A stretch of DNA of 64,000 nucleotides from positions 2,108,001 to 2,172,000 of the forward strand of contig JAECYW010000007.1 in NCBI GenBank assembly GCA_023014335.1, in the 5' to 3' direction. The DNA is from Galerina marginata. Lineage: Eukaryota; Basidiomycota; Agaricomycetes; Agaricales; Galerinaceae. Positions 24,505 through 36,204 of this stretch are shown here, in pieces. The position numbers and the translations under genes were made by a program. Position 1 is the stretch's first letter. The number at the start of each line of letters is the position of its first letter. Below the pieces are notes generated by a model. The model searched no databases and was not told the origin of the DNA. It was given only the letters and a program-made list of their open reading frames with translations.

Positions 24505-27500
24505 ATGCCCCCCCGAGGTGCACCAGGCCGCGGCCACCCCAGAGGAGGAGCTAATCCTCCTCGAGGTGTCCGAGGCGGTGGTGCTGTTCGTGGGAGCCAG
24601 CCGAGTGGTCTTCCAGCAGGTGAGCATGGTAGCCCATTAGAAACCCAGAATGAAATCCTCTTCTGTTGGAATGATGTACTCAATACCGCTTTTTGGTGGT
24701 TGTTTTAAGCGCATGTCAATGCCGTTGGTCTGAAGAGACCCAACTTCGGTACTGCAGGAAGACATATTCAAGTGCAAGTTAATTCTTTTGCTATTACGGC
24801 TATTCCGCAAGGCCGTATTTTTCATTACGATGGTAGGCTGTCTAGTGTTTTGTTGTCGAACTGACGACTAACTTGGGGTACGATGTAGTTGGTAAGTTTA
24901 TGGTGCGTGTTCGTTACTTCGGGAATTCGTTAACGACGCGATGCTTCAGTGGTTGAACCAGACAAACTTCCTGCCCGGTTCAACATGGAATTATTCAAAA
25001 TTTTGCAGTCAGAAGAGACAGAAGTCTTTACCCCAAAGATAGTTTACGATGGTCGGAAAATTGCATTCGCACCTCGTGAACTCCCTTTGGGAGAGTCGGA
25101 GTCTCGTAGGGTATGAGCTTTCTCTCAGAGATATTCGTGCACTAATTTGGTACTATGAACACTAGTTTCCCGTAACGTTACCCCAAGCAAATGGAGGGGG
25201 TAATCCGACTCGACAGCCCCGCATCTACTATATCACTCTTAGGAAGGTAGCACAGATCGAACCCGAGTAATATTTTCTGCATGTCTTGGCCGTTTGTATT
25301 CTGACTCTTTCCGCTAGGCTGCTTGAACGTTACATCATGGGCCAACAGTCTACTGAGGAAAAAGTCTTGATGGCTATAACGGTAAATAATTTCACTGATT
25401 TTCTCGTCTTTTTCTTTTCGGCAATTAATGGCATTTTTTGAAGGCGCTCAACGTCGTTCTTCGGATGGAGCCAAATCTTAACTACCCATTCAATAAACGA
25501 TCCTTTTACACACCTCAAGAAACGCGAAATATCGGGGGCGGACTCACCTTGTGGCGTGGTATCTTTCAGTCCATTCGGCCAACCATCGGGCGGCTTGTCG
25601 TCAACGTTGACCTCGCGACTGGGGTCATGTACAAAGAAGGCCAACTGCTCGATTTGTGTGTCGAATTTTTCAATCGTCCACAGGGTACAAACCCCAGATT
25701 TCTTTCTCCCGTTCACAACTTCTCCGAGCGAGATCGACACCGGCTTGCACGATTTTTAACCGGAGTAAGGGTTCTGGTTTCGACGACCGGAAACAAGACT
25801 CGCACTATTCGTGGTCTGAGCAGTGTTGGCGCTGATACCTATGAATTCCCGACGCATGCAGGAAATACTACGACTGTTGCTCAGTATTTCCAAAGCTTGG
25901 GACGGCCTTTGCAGTTCCCGACGGTAATCTGTGCCCAGGTTAGCTCTGGTCAAAAATTCGAACTTCTTTTAAAGCTCAACGCGTTTAATTACAGGTTGGA
26001 TCTACCGCCATGATTCCCTTGGAAATGTGCACTGTTCCTCGAGGCCAGATCATGCGCAAGCAAGTTCCTGACGACAAGGTCAAAGATGTCTTGGAATTTT
26101 CGACCTTGCGACCCGAAGCGAGACTTGATAGTATCAAGAGGGGTATTCAGGTAACGTTCATGGGCCTTTGTTGAGTCCTGTTTTGTCTTAATTTTTTCAC
26201 ATAGAACCTCCAATATGGACAGTCAGACTATGTCAGGCAATTTGGAATGGCAATTGATACTGAACCCCTCAGAGTTGATGCTCGAGTTCTTAACCCTCCA
26301 AAGCTCAAGTACAGTAGCCAAAGCCGCCAACCAACAGTTGTAAGTCCCTCGTTTCCATGTGTTTCTTATCGTCTGATATCCCTGTAGGAACCACAACATG
26401 GCGCTTGGAACATGTGCGCTCCGTTCCATTTCAATTTAGATTGTCGTTATATATTTCTAATGCATTATCTGTCCTCAGGATTGACAAGAAATTCTTCGAG
26501 CCAGCAGCTATTGCCCGTTGGGCCATGGTAGTCTATGAGTCACCGAACCGTTTTCCTGACGCAGCATGTCGTGACGCAGTCAATGGGTTCCTTGCGGCTT
26601 GCGCGAGTGTCGGTAAGAATCGGACGCATCACTGTCCATGCCCCATGTTGAATTGGGTTTCTTCAGGTGTTCAGGTCGCCACTCGCGAGCCTTTAATCAA
26701 ATACCAGCACGGCCAAGGGTCCGTAGAAGCTGTGAGTTCATGCAATACCAAGGTTCCCTGGCCCTGGGTGGAAACTCACTATGTATTTGATGTTTAGCAT
26801 CTTAAAGCAGTGGGTGCTGAGTGCAATGCGAGGCTAGGCGGCTTCCCATCGTTATTGGTTGTTATACTACCCGATGGCGGGAATGATATCTATACTGCAG
26901 TCAAACAGTATGTCCTCCGTTTCTCCTTTTCCCAATAATACCACATCCTAATGTTGATGCAACAAGCTTTGGTGATGTTACGGTACGTCCGTCCTTTCGA
27001 AAAAAATGGACACATAGTTACATTTGATAAAGGTTGGGATCCCGACTCAATGCCTCAAATCGAACAAATGCGGGCGTGCTAAGCCACAGTACTGGGCGAA
27101 CGTTCTTCTAAAGTGACGTGGTTTAGATTTGGGGACCATACTGGTGTTAACGAGTTACTGACGCAGGGTGAACCCGAAAATGGGAGGGATAAATGTCATT
27201 CCAGATGCTTCCGTCGCGGTTCTAAGTGATCCCGCCAATCCGACAATCATTATGGGTTTGTCTTCGAATGATTTCAACTTTCTGTAATTCTGACCTTTGT
27301 TTGTGAGTTAGGTGCAGATGTAATTCATCCTGCTCCTGGTGCGACCGATCGTCCATCTTTCACCGCCGTCGTAGGAAGTGTGGATTCACATTCGGCGAAA
27401 TATGTGACGACATCTCGGGCCCAAACTGGAAGGCAGGAAATTATCAATGACCTGAAGGATATGTGCAAAGTAGTATCAAATCATCTTCCCTTTCTTTTGT

Positions 27501-28709
27501 TCGTTCTAAACAGAATATTTAGGATGTTCTAGGACTCTACAAGGGTTATCGCCAGAACGTTGAAAAACAAAAACAACTCAACCCAAAGAGGCTCATCTTT
27601 TACCGCGGTATGTTTAAATCGCAAACAATATTTCAAAAAATGAGCTCTGGTTTTTAATAATAAAGATGGTGTTTCCGAAGGACAGTTCAAGCATGTACTC
27701 GAGCTAGGTGCGTAAACCCTTCAATTGGCATTTTACATGGGCTGATTTTCCGCTCAGAGCTTCCACTGATAAAGGGTGAGATAGTCTTACTGCAATCGAA
27801 GCTATTCCGCAGTTTTCCCAATGCTTAATCCAGAGGCCTGCAAAGAAATGGGCATGAACCCGCAAATCACCCTAGTTATTGTCGGAAAACGGCACCACAA
27901 TCAGTGTGTATCCGATGTTCAAAGCTTAATATACAATGTGTTAACAATCGAAATAGGCTCTTCCCACCTGGTAATATTGCGGACAGAAGCGGAAACAGCC
28001 CTGCTGGATCCGTCATCGATACTGGCATCGCGCATCCGACCGACTTTGACTTCATCCTTCAGAGTCATGCCGGGCTCCTCGGGACCAGTCGACCTGGGCA
28101 TTACACGGTATGTGCTTTTGAAATCCGTCTTTTTGGTAGACAAGATTTCTCATGATAAAATAGGTTCTGTATGATGTAAGTGGGCTTATGGATACATTTC
28201 GGAGGAGCCAGAATTCTTAATTAATCTAATTCACAGGATTACCACTTCAAGTAGGATACTTTCCCGTACCTAATTTACTCACCCGCTTACTGACTTTCGA
28301 CGATCAATCTTCAAGTGCTGATTCTATTCAAGCCCTTTCCTTTGCGTTATGCCATGTATACGCAAGGTCTACCCGTTCGGTTTCCATTCCCGCTCCTGTA
28401 TATTGTAAGTCTATCAACGAGCAAAGCTTTTTACAAAATAATTCACGACAAGCTCCGAACGTATTGTAGACGCCGATATCGTTTGCGCTCGGGCCAAGAA
28501 TCATTTCGACCCTCAAGGAAATCTTGACCTGACCGATACAAGCACACAGGCTTCTGCAAGTGGCGCAGGCCCGGGCGGCCTCGAAGCGTACAAACTGGGA
28601 TATAAACCACTGCACCAGAATCAACGAACGAAGATGTATTTCATGGTTGGTCTCATCTTATTTGGATATGGATGATCAGGAGGCTTTTTTCTAACGGAAT
28701 TTACAGTGA
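24505..28709 (+). CDS. AGO: Argonaute (small-RNA-guided silencing effector)
   Basis: Binds small guide RNAs and silences matching transcripts. The start [20 protein letters not shown] is an RGG-rich tail. Then come the N domain ([22 protein letters not shown]), linker [16 protein letters not shown] ([29 protein letters not shown]), MID ([18 protein letters not shown]) and PIWI. Catalytic residues: D in [12 protein letters not shown], the E-containing loop after [10 protein letters not shown] in [11 protein letters not shown], and Asp rather than His in PAPVYYADIV. The protein ends TKMYFM, the usual length limit. I count 27 exons giving 896 residues, including one of 3 nt (24889-24891) and others of 12, 14, 16 and 18 nt. 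I end the CDS at a stop-only exon 28707-28709 after an intron 28646-28706; without that intron the stop is 28673-28675 and nine residues are added. Confidence 0.93.
24889..24891 (+). other. Three-nucleotide micro-exon in Argonaute
   Basis: The triplet TTG is preceded by ACTAAC..GATGTAG and followed by GTAAGT. It divides what would be a 117-nt intron into two of 56 and 58 nt, the usual size here. Joined reading is HYD-V-V-V-EPDK; without it HYD-V-V-EPDK. Confidence 0.55.
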
Positions 28710-29340
28710 TGGAGTCTGCGACGCTGTTCTTGTTCAGCTTGATATTGGCAATGCCTCGAGTGAGCTGAAGAATGAACACGAGCAACCTTTATTCGCCCTG
28801 ACGACTCCCGAATCCAAATATGTAAAGCCTGATTTGAAATTTCTGCTGCTTTGTGATTTCATGAACGACGACGACCTTATGCTAGCCAGTCTTGATCTCC
28901 GTATAACGAGTATAACCCACAGACTCATTGTGTATTTGATAACCCTGAAAAAACCCATATTCATTAAATAATGTTACATGTGTCCAGGAGACGAGTTAGT
29001 TTGGGACTCTGGATATGTCAGATGAAAGGTTTACAATTGCATAAAACAATCATCCTTCATCAACAGCCTCGGCCCTTGGCCGAGCTATCAGCCAGATAGG
29101 CGCCCAACCCAAAATATCAACCCTCAAAGATCCAAACCACACTCGTACTACACTACCGCACAAGCCAAGGATCATCAAGTAACTCTGACGCAGACGCCCG
29201 TTCATCCCCCTTCCACGTCAAACACCGCCTCATAAATCCAAGAAACGCCATGTCCTCCTCGGGGGCATATCAGTGACAGTAGCAGTAACAGTGGTCATCT
29301 TCATCTTAGCGCGTTCTTGACAAGACGCGAACGAGTATTT
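28710..29340. other. Intergenic region between convergent genes
   Basis: It contains the Argonaute 3' flank. The open frame at 28734-28964 (minus) overlaps it and has no recognisable motif. Confidence 0.4.
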
Positions 29341-30756
29341 CTAAGTTGCTCGGAGTCGGGACGGTCTCTTTGGCACTGGAAGACCATCTTCATTAAAACT
29401 AAGATATGCGAGCGCGCGCGGGCCTAACCTAGATAGGAGCGCTTCCGGGGGCGGGCCGAGGAGAGCTACCTTTAAATTCTGTGCAAGCCGGATTTTGTTA
29501 GCGGTGTCTTCGTCTAGGGAAGAAGGGTGGGAGAAGAGGAGGTGTCCGAGCGTGAAGTGCCATAACTACTTATATTTGATTAGTTAACGACAACACTATG
29601 GCTAGAGATTGAAGAAACCACGATAACGATGCCGATGAAGGCGACGGTTACGCACCATGCACCCAAAATTCCAGATATCAATGGGTGTACCCCACGGGAG
29701 ACGCAAGAAGACCTCGGGGGCTCGATATACAGCTGGTTGGATGAGTTCTGTGTATGTATCTTTCCCTGTGCGAGCTTCACCGAAATCACATAGGACAGGG
29801 CCGCTTTTCAGACCCATCCAGCGGCGTAGGGAGCCGGGGTGGTCTCTTGTTTCGTAGATTATAGATTCAGATTCAGATGAGGAGGATGAGGAGTGTCCGA
29901 TGAGTTTCCGCGAGCTGGGGCTTTCGATTTCGGCTTCTTCAGCGTCTTTGAGGACAATTTTGTCCTGGATGCGGAGGAGAATGTTGCTTGCTTGGATGTC
30001 TAGAGTCAAAGAAGGCGTGTTAGCATGATGCAGAAGAGCCCGAACTTCCGTGAATAACGTGAGCGCTGTATATATTCCAAAGCTTGCAGCATCCTAGAGG
30101 CCAGATCCTTGGCGTAGTCGAACGGAAACCTCGCCTTGGATATTTGGAGGAAGAACTGTAAATCTACGCCTAGAGGCTCGTGGATGAGGAAATGATGGGT
30201 GCGGTCGGCGTGATCGAGTTGAAAGTGGTCCAAGGACAGCCTGACATACTGCTTTCCGGTCGACTCAAGGCCGCTAGGAAGGTCCGAGTCTGCTTTGCTT
30301 AAAGCTTCGTACGCTTTAATTTCCCGTATAGTCGCAGACCATAGATTTCATGCATACGTATTCCTCACGACTGGAACAAGGAATCAGCTTGCTTCTGAAT
30401 CAGGACGCAAAAAAAAAACACAAGAAAGGATTCTGGCAAAGCCAAATAGTAGTGGTTCCATAGCCGAATTTATAGAGAACTTGGTATTTGGAATGAAACA
30501 CGTCTCCGATACGGACTGGGTAGCAGGAGCGTGGAGTGTACCATGCCCAGTTCTCTTCTTCGAACTTTTCGGAGGCGGGGACGGTGGTGAAGCCCGTAGG
30601 AAATACATGAGGAGAGACACGGGTTGGCCATAGGGTGCTGGGCGTCGACGCGCCGTGAAAGCGGGCGGTAGTGGACCTAAACTTGAATCTATTGAGCAAG
30701 TTCATGGCGAGAACAAAGGTTGGCAAGCAATGCGTTGGCCGCTTTTCGTGAGTCAT
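29341..30756 (-). pseudogene. SRPK-like protein kinase, apparently decayed
   Basis: Related to SR-protein kinases, which are greatly expanded in Agaricomycetes. Seen: N-terminal FEEENWAWYTPRSCYPVRIG, a glycine loop YKFGYGTTTIWLC, REIKAYEALSKADS, FLIHEPLGVDLQFFLQ, DIQASNILLRIQDKIV, VLCDFGEARTG, VYRAPEVFLRLPWGTPIDIW and the end VALLGPPPEALLSRLGPRAL. These blocks do not join in one frame. A stop follows the glycine-loop exon. Frames slip by one base between EEYVCMK and REIKAYEA, and again before the HxD loop, where VIHG is in a different frame from LEYIQ. The expected donor GTAAGT there reads GAAGT. Several small deletions explain this best. Start could be 30756 or the inner MNLLNRFKF. A functional gene with unusual introns is less likely. 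Confidence 0.65.
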
Positions 30757-31076
30757 CTTTCCTCAGAATATTAGAAAGGCTACTCCTAAGGACTCGTGGG
30801 CGCAAAAACCGCGCTGGAAAATATTGATGGATGGGATGTCCTTTTCATTGCCTTTTCAAATATATGACTCGGAGGGAGGAGTTTTCCCATTGAGCTGTGT
30901 AGTACATTCCATTGGAATTTTAGGAGCTTAGAACATGATGTGGATGTGCAAGCGGTAATACTTAAACCTGGCGCAAACGTTGAGCTCATTTCCTGATCAC
31001 GTGGGCAGCTTACGAGTCCCCTTTAGGGGATGTCGTTCTTTAATACGAGGATTGGTACCGTGGAAATTAAGTGCCC
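30757..31076. other. Short gene-free stretch
   Basis: Upstream flank of the SRPK-like gene; nothing else noticed. Confidence 0.35.
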
Positions 31077-31078
31077 TA

Positions 31079-31318
31079 CAGCTAACGCGATATCGATAGA
31101 CCAGATCGCATAACGCTCCACAAACTGATCCTGTTTACTTTTGGAGTCAGCTAGGTGGCCAAATAAAGACCTAGGAGCGCCTGTCGCTACAAATTTGGTA
31201 GGAGTTGTAGTTTTAAGTAGTCCGCCTGTAGGACCCTTTCGTTTGCGCAGCCCCACATATAAACAAGATCAATTTGTGGAGCGCTACACGATCTGGTCTA
31301 TCGATATCGCGCTAGCTG
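31079..31318. mobile_element. 240-bp MITE with TA flanks (Tc1/mariner-like)
   Basis: The two ends are inverted repeats of about 58 bases, starting CAGCTAACGCGATATCGATA on the left and CAGCTAGCGCGATATCGATA on the minus strand of the right end. They match at about 52 of 58 positions. Each end is flanked by TA (31077-31078 and 31319-31320), as expected for TA-target elements. It is too short to encode a transposase. Confidence 0.8.
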
Positions 31319-31369
31319 TAAGATAGTAATAGATTCAGGGTCTTTTTACCTTTTGAAGGCAAAACTCAG

Positions 31370-31465
31370 GGGATTTGACGACTTTCAGGGTCTTTCATCG
31401 TAATATTGCTGACTATTGGGATTTGACGACTTTCAGGGTCTTTCATCGTAATATTGCTGACTATT
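31370..31465. repeat. 48-bp tandem repeat, two perfect copies
   Basis: Units 31370-31417 and 31418-31465 are identical, each starting GGGATTTGACGAC and ending TTGCTGACTATT. A partial GATTCAGGGTCTTT lies just upstream at 31332. Confidence 0.85.
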
Positions 31466-31500
31466 TTCCAATATTGACATAATATTGCTTACAATCAGAC

Positions 31501-31624
31501 AAATTCCCGCATCTTTCTCGTCGCAACGGGCCGCGAGGAGCCAACCGGAGGTTGGCGACGAGTGGCGCGCCCCTGTTGGAGGTGGTAGTGGCAGAGGCAA
31601 CGACGTTGAATTGTTATTTAACAA
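31501..31624. repeat. Dispersed/duplicated repeat with hairpin core, copy 1
   Basis: The core GCGAGGAGCCAACCGGAGG continuing TTGGCGACGAGTGG (31531-31567) can fold: CCAACC pairs with GGTTGG. The whole ~124-base block, including GTTGGAGGTGGTAGTGGCAG, recurs at 31673-31796 with roughly 90% identity. Confidence 0.75.
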
Positions 31625-31672
31625 ATGCATAGTCTGCGGAAATTGGAGAGGCGCGTTCCGGGCGTATGTAAC

Positions 31673-31796
31673 AAATTTCCGCCTCTTTCTCATCGCAACG
31701 GGCCGCGAGGAGCCAACCGGAGGTTTGCGACGAGTGGCGCGCCTATGTTGGAGGTGGTAGTGGCAGAGGCAACAATGTTGAATCGTTATTTAATAA
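31673..31796. repeat. Dispersed/duplicated repeat with hairpin core, copy 2
   Basis: Direct copy of 31501-31624, offset 172 bases. The hairpin core has one change (GGTTTGCG instead of GGTTGGCG), which weakens the inner stem. Confidence 0.75.
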
Positions 31797-34138
31797 GCAA
31801 TCTGCATGCCCGAATTGCACAGCCACAAGCACCTCTGTACATTATCGTGCATATGAGCCATGAAAAGGAGACAGGTGAATGTAAATGAGAGAATGATGAG
31901 CTTAACAGTAAGGGGGAATGTTCATCTGGTTGAAACGGCCATATTGGCTTTGTAAAATGTGTTGCAGTGGGATTTGGAGGACGTACACCAGGGAGACCAG
32001 AGATTAGAATGACAAGAAGTCGGGACAGAAGTAACAATGCGAGATAGCCTATTGAGGGACAATAGAGACGGCGCATAGGGAAACTGCCAGAAAAAATGGT
32101 AGTCGGCCTAGTGGGGGCCTTTTCACAAACGCCTCTGGTACGGGAGAGGTGGCTGTGTAAGGAACGGAATGCGGTAAGCGTACGGGCGCCTTTCAAGAGC
32201 GTGTAGAGTACAGCGGCGCTGTTCACCAACGCATACAAAAACAGCATTTAAATTTGTATTCTTGAAATCACTTGCAATGCTCTTGAATTGAATAAATTTA
32301 TCCGCAAAAAAAACTCGCTTTGCTTAGTGAAAATGTGCGTTAACTTGGGAGTAAGTAAATGGGCCACGAGGAGCCAACCGGAGGTTGGCGACGAGAGGCC
32401 CGTTATAGGTGTGTACTTTACCCGTATTGACCAATGTCCGTCCTGTCAGTGCTTCGAGGCTCGAGAGTAATTAATAGCAATCCCATGGCCCTTCCAACCC
32501 CCAAGGAAACCTTATTTACTTTTGATAAAATGGACTGAGATTATTGCATCTGGAACAGTGCACAGTAAATACGGACAGCAAAATACCAAACTTGACTGGG
32601 GACGAGTTTTGCCGTGCGAAGCATCGGCCTTCAAGACCAAGTTCATAAGTTCATTCCCGAATCCCGATCCTCGATAAAAACGTAGAATTGCAATTGCTTG
32701 ATCTCTCGACTCAATATTTTTATCCTTAAGGTACTTGCATCAAAATGAGAAAGCTTCTCCTCAAAAATTAGCATAGAACCTGCGTTTTCGCGTAGCATCG
32801 ACGCGACGAGAATTCAAGGTCCGAAAATTACATAAACATTTTGCAGCGCGGTAAGCATTCAACGCATTCGCTCATTCCCTCCCACTCCCAACCTTCCCGA
32901 GCATTGAAGGATCTCCCGTTTTGCGACGTCGGGAACGCCGCCTTTTAGCTTAGGGGCCTTGCAATAGGAGCTTTGGCGCTCACCAGCATCACGTCCTGCC
33001 TTTGGAATTGGATTGGCCTATACCCTGTCATCTCACAGAAAGACATTGCCCAGTTCGACTCGCATACAGGCACGACCGACACAACCCAAACGACTAACAA
33101 ATTACCGTTGGCGCAGGTGGGCTCATAGGCAACTTCTGCTGGTAAGCCCTTCCCTCAAACCGACAAACTACCTGGGGCTTAAGTACCTCGTTTGGAGGGG
33201 TGCAGTATCAGTATGGCTGGATCACAGATAAGGCCGTCGTCGTGCCTGAGCTTCATGTAAGAAAACTGGGCCCTTCTGACCTCAATATCATATGGGCGCT
33301 AATTTCTCCAAGATAAGGGGTGTTCAAAGCACGGAGTGGCATGGGGAAAGCACGAGTGCATTCCGAACGGCAACCACCCAGCTGAATTTATCGACCTGCT
33401 CGTTATTAATATTGCATGTTCGCCACGGTTCCGACCAAGGATCAATTCGCCCGCCGGTTGTCTTGCCTCGTGTACGAACAGACGCTAATTTCAACGGCGT
33501 GTCCTCTCCTGTCTGAGGTCGCATATCTCGACCCCCAATTTGTTGTTTCTGCTCCCAGATCCCGGCACAACGCAATATAATACCGGTCCACAGCCTCGTT
33601 TATAACACAGGTTTCTCCTTTCAGTTTGAGGAGTTAAGCCACAAATCGCAATTCTTCACGCACTTCAAAAGTCCGAGGATAACTAGCTTTCCATGCCTTT
33701 GCACATGTTTCGTCTGTCATCTTGGCTCTACATTCCCATCTACACCATCAGTCCACTTGTTCGAAGCCGAGCAGCATTCACTCAATGCCCATTATGCTTC
33801 CCGCTGCAAGAATGTTTTTGACGACAGTCAATGGCATATTGATATCGCTCTTGGGAGATATCATCTCATGGACATATTCACACTTTGACATTAATTTCAC
33901 GGCTCCCGTCAGTAGGGGCAGTCAAACACCTGCAAATGCTGCGTGGTGAGTGCGAGGCAATTGCCCAGCGCTTACGATTCATTTCGGAACCTAATTGATT
34001 GACATAGGCTGTGGTCCTTTAAATACTTGTGATATCGATGCTGCTGCCCAGGTCGGCTCTCTTAGAACATCAAATCTTTCATCTGTATCGTCGTCGATTT
34101 TCAACTGGTAGAAAGCTATGCATTGGCCTACGAACAGC
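31797..34138. other. Repeat-rich, gene-poor region
   Basis: Apart from hairpin copy 3 it holds only unconnected short frames (31786-32247 minus, 33013-33231, 33292-33516, 33722-33949 plus). None shows a family motif or joins to another across plausible introns. It may contain degraded genes. Confidence 0.45.
32361..32402. repeat. Hairpin repeat core, copy 3
   Basis: GGGCCACGAGGAGCCAACCG followed by GAGGTTGGCGACGAGAGGCC. Same core without the long flanks of copies 1 and 2; the outer arms GGGCC and GGCCC also pair. Confidence 0.7.
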
Positions 34139-35876
34139 ATGAACAAGGGCACACAATCCACCAAGGAGGATATCAAGCCGAATGATATTGTAGTTCTGTA
34201 CGTTCGGATAGATTTATCTGTATACTCTGTAAATTTTATCACTTACTTTTCTATTTAGTGTCATTGGTCCGACAGGAGCCGGAAAAAGCACGGTATGCTG
34301 GTTCAGCTTTGAACAGTGCCTTCTTTGACACCGCTCTTCACACTAGTTCATCAACGCCATTCTAGGAGAACAGGCGAAACAGCGCATGGAGGTTGGCCAC
34401 GGGTTGACATCTTGTACAAAGGTTATTCAAGTTGCCTATATCGACCTTTCTGGCCGCGACGCGGGTAATCGTTTGGTCATTGTCGACACCCCTGGGTTCG
34501 ACGATGCGAATGGTAAAGACTCGGAAATCTTGCGTAACATCGCTGTCTGGCTCAAGGAGTGGTGAGTGAAACGCGTTGTCCGCCCTTTCCTGCATGCTAA
34601 CCAAGGTGCCAGTTATCGACACCATAAGAATGACCAACAAAACGTGGTTCTCGGGGGCGTTATCTATCTTCACGACATATCTAACGACCGTTTCTCTGGC
34701 ACGGCACGAAAGAACCTCGCAATGTTTCGAGGTTTGTGCAAGGAAGCGTCGCCCAACAAGACTGTCCTCGGGACCACGAAATGGGGGAGAGATCTAGATA
34801 TCGCTGCAGCCCATGAAAAAGAGTTGAAAAACGTTCATTGGAAAGCACTGATCGAGAAAGGATCTATTGTCCGCCGATTTATGGACGATAGCGACTCTGC
34901 CATGAGCTTCATCGAAACCATTCTGCAAGACGTCAAGTGGGGCATCCTGATGGACACCTTCTCCCAGATCCAAGAGGCGTTGGCTGTCCCACGGAATATT
35001 ATTCCTGAGACCCAAGCTGGTGAAGAGATGCGGTTTACTTATCAAGAAGTACTCGAAATACTTCAGACGCCAAAATCTTCGAGGGCGGACGACGCCCGCC
35101 TCCGACATTCCCCGCACAAACTCGATGATGTACAAGGCAAAATCGAGAAATTGATGGCCCAACTAAAGGAGTTGAGAGTTCCGTTAGGGCAACGATTGAA
35201 GCGACTATGGCAGTATTTCACCTACCCTGCGCCGAATCCTACGCAACTAGATCCGGCGGCCCTCACTTCGGAACCTACACACTCTGTTACAGCCATTCTC
35301 ACCCCAGCGCGACGATATTCATCTGCACCTCCTTCGATAGTCGTGGAACCCAGTTCCAGGCGAACGAGTTTTTCTCGTATTGGCCGTGACTCCAAGTTCG
35401 ATGATGGGCTCATGCCATCAGGTTTACGAAAGTCACCAGTTTCTGCTGAGGCCTTTGAGTCTTCCACTAGCTTCAGCGACACCTTGCCTATTGCCTCGCC
35501 AGATAGTACAGAAGCTTCTACCTTGGAAGAAACGTCGGCGTCGACGCCTCGAACAAGCCTTTATGGCTCGGAGGAATCGGTAACCACAGTTCCAGACCTA
35601 CCATCGGAATCTACACTCGCGAACCTCACGTCGACCGCTGCTGCAGTTCAACAGCTCCGTGCTCAGACCGCCGCTTCCGTCAGCACCACCATTAGCTCAC
35701 TCAACGTGCTCCGTTCCCAAGCTGCGAGCAACAGTGCCGCCTTCGATAGCAGGATTGTCGCTCTCGAGGATAACTTCCGCCAAATGGAAGAAGCGTTGCG
35801 AGCTCTCACCCACCACGGAAGCGGCCCAGCCAGATTGACCACATCTTCGATGCAATTGTTCACCGAAACCTGTTGA
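34139..35876 (+). CDS. P-loop GTPase (AIG1/septin-like G domain) with Ser-rich coiled-coil tail
   Basis: A 523-residue protein of the fungal P-loop GTPase group seen next to immune-like and septin-like proteins. Exons 34139-34197, 34259-34292, 34347-34561 and 34613-35876. Seen: G1 VIGPTGAGKSTFINAILG near residue 20, switch region HGLTSCTKVIQVAYID, G3 LVIVDTPGFDD, GGVIYLHDISNDRFSGTARK, and a G4-like TTKWG in place of NKxD. After residue about 270 the protein has a short helix (QGKIEKLMAQLKELRV), a disordered Ser/Thr-rich region, and a final predicted coiled coil (AAFDSRIVALEDNFRQMEEA). No membrane anchor is seen. The role is unknown; a regulatory or scaffold GTPase is inferred from the family only. 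Confidence 0.8.
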
Positions 35877-36204
35877 CCTGAAGGACTGCCAGCAATCGGC
35901 CACTGGTTTGCTCGTTCAATAGATGTCAGTGTGGATCTTAAGCTAGGTTTATATCAGTTTTCCAGTGGGTCCAGTAGTCCGCACAGTATGCTTGATTTCG
36001 ACAGATATTTATTTCAATTTGTTCTCATCAACATAAAACCTTTCATACGGATGTACAGACAAACTACCGAGTAGGAAGGTACACAGAACCTCGCTCCATG
36101 TACACGTGCGGTCATAGAGTACAAAATGGATGGAACAACAACATGAAATCATAGATACCAGTAGAATACAACACGGCACACCACCCTCACTGCGAGCCCA
36201 TCAA
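35877..36204. other. Short region between convergent genes
   Basis: 3' flanks of the GTPase (+) and the low-complexity protein (-); nothing else seen. Confidence 0.4.

Noticed and set aside
31485..31888. Frames spanning the hairpin repeats
   Set aside because: The protein similarity between them only reflects the duplicated DNA repeat; not coding.
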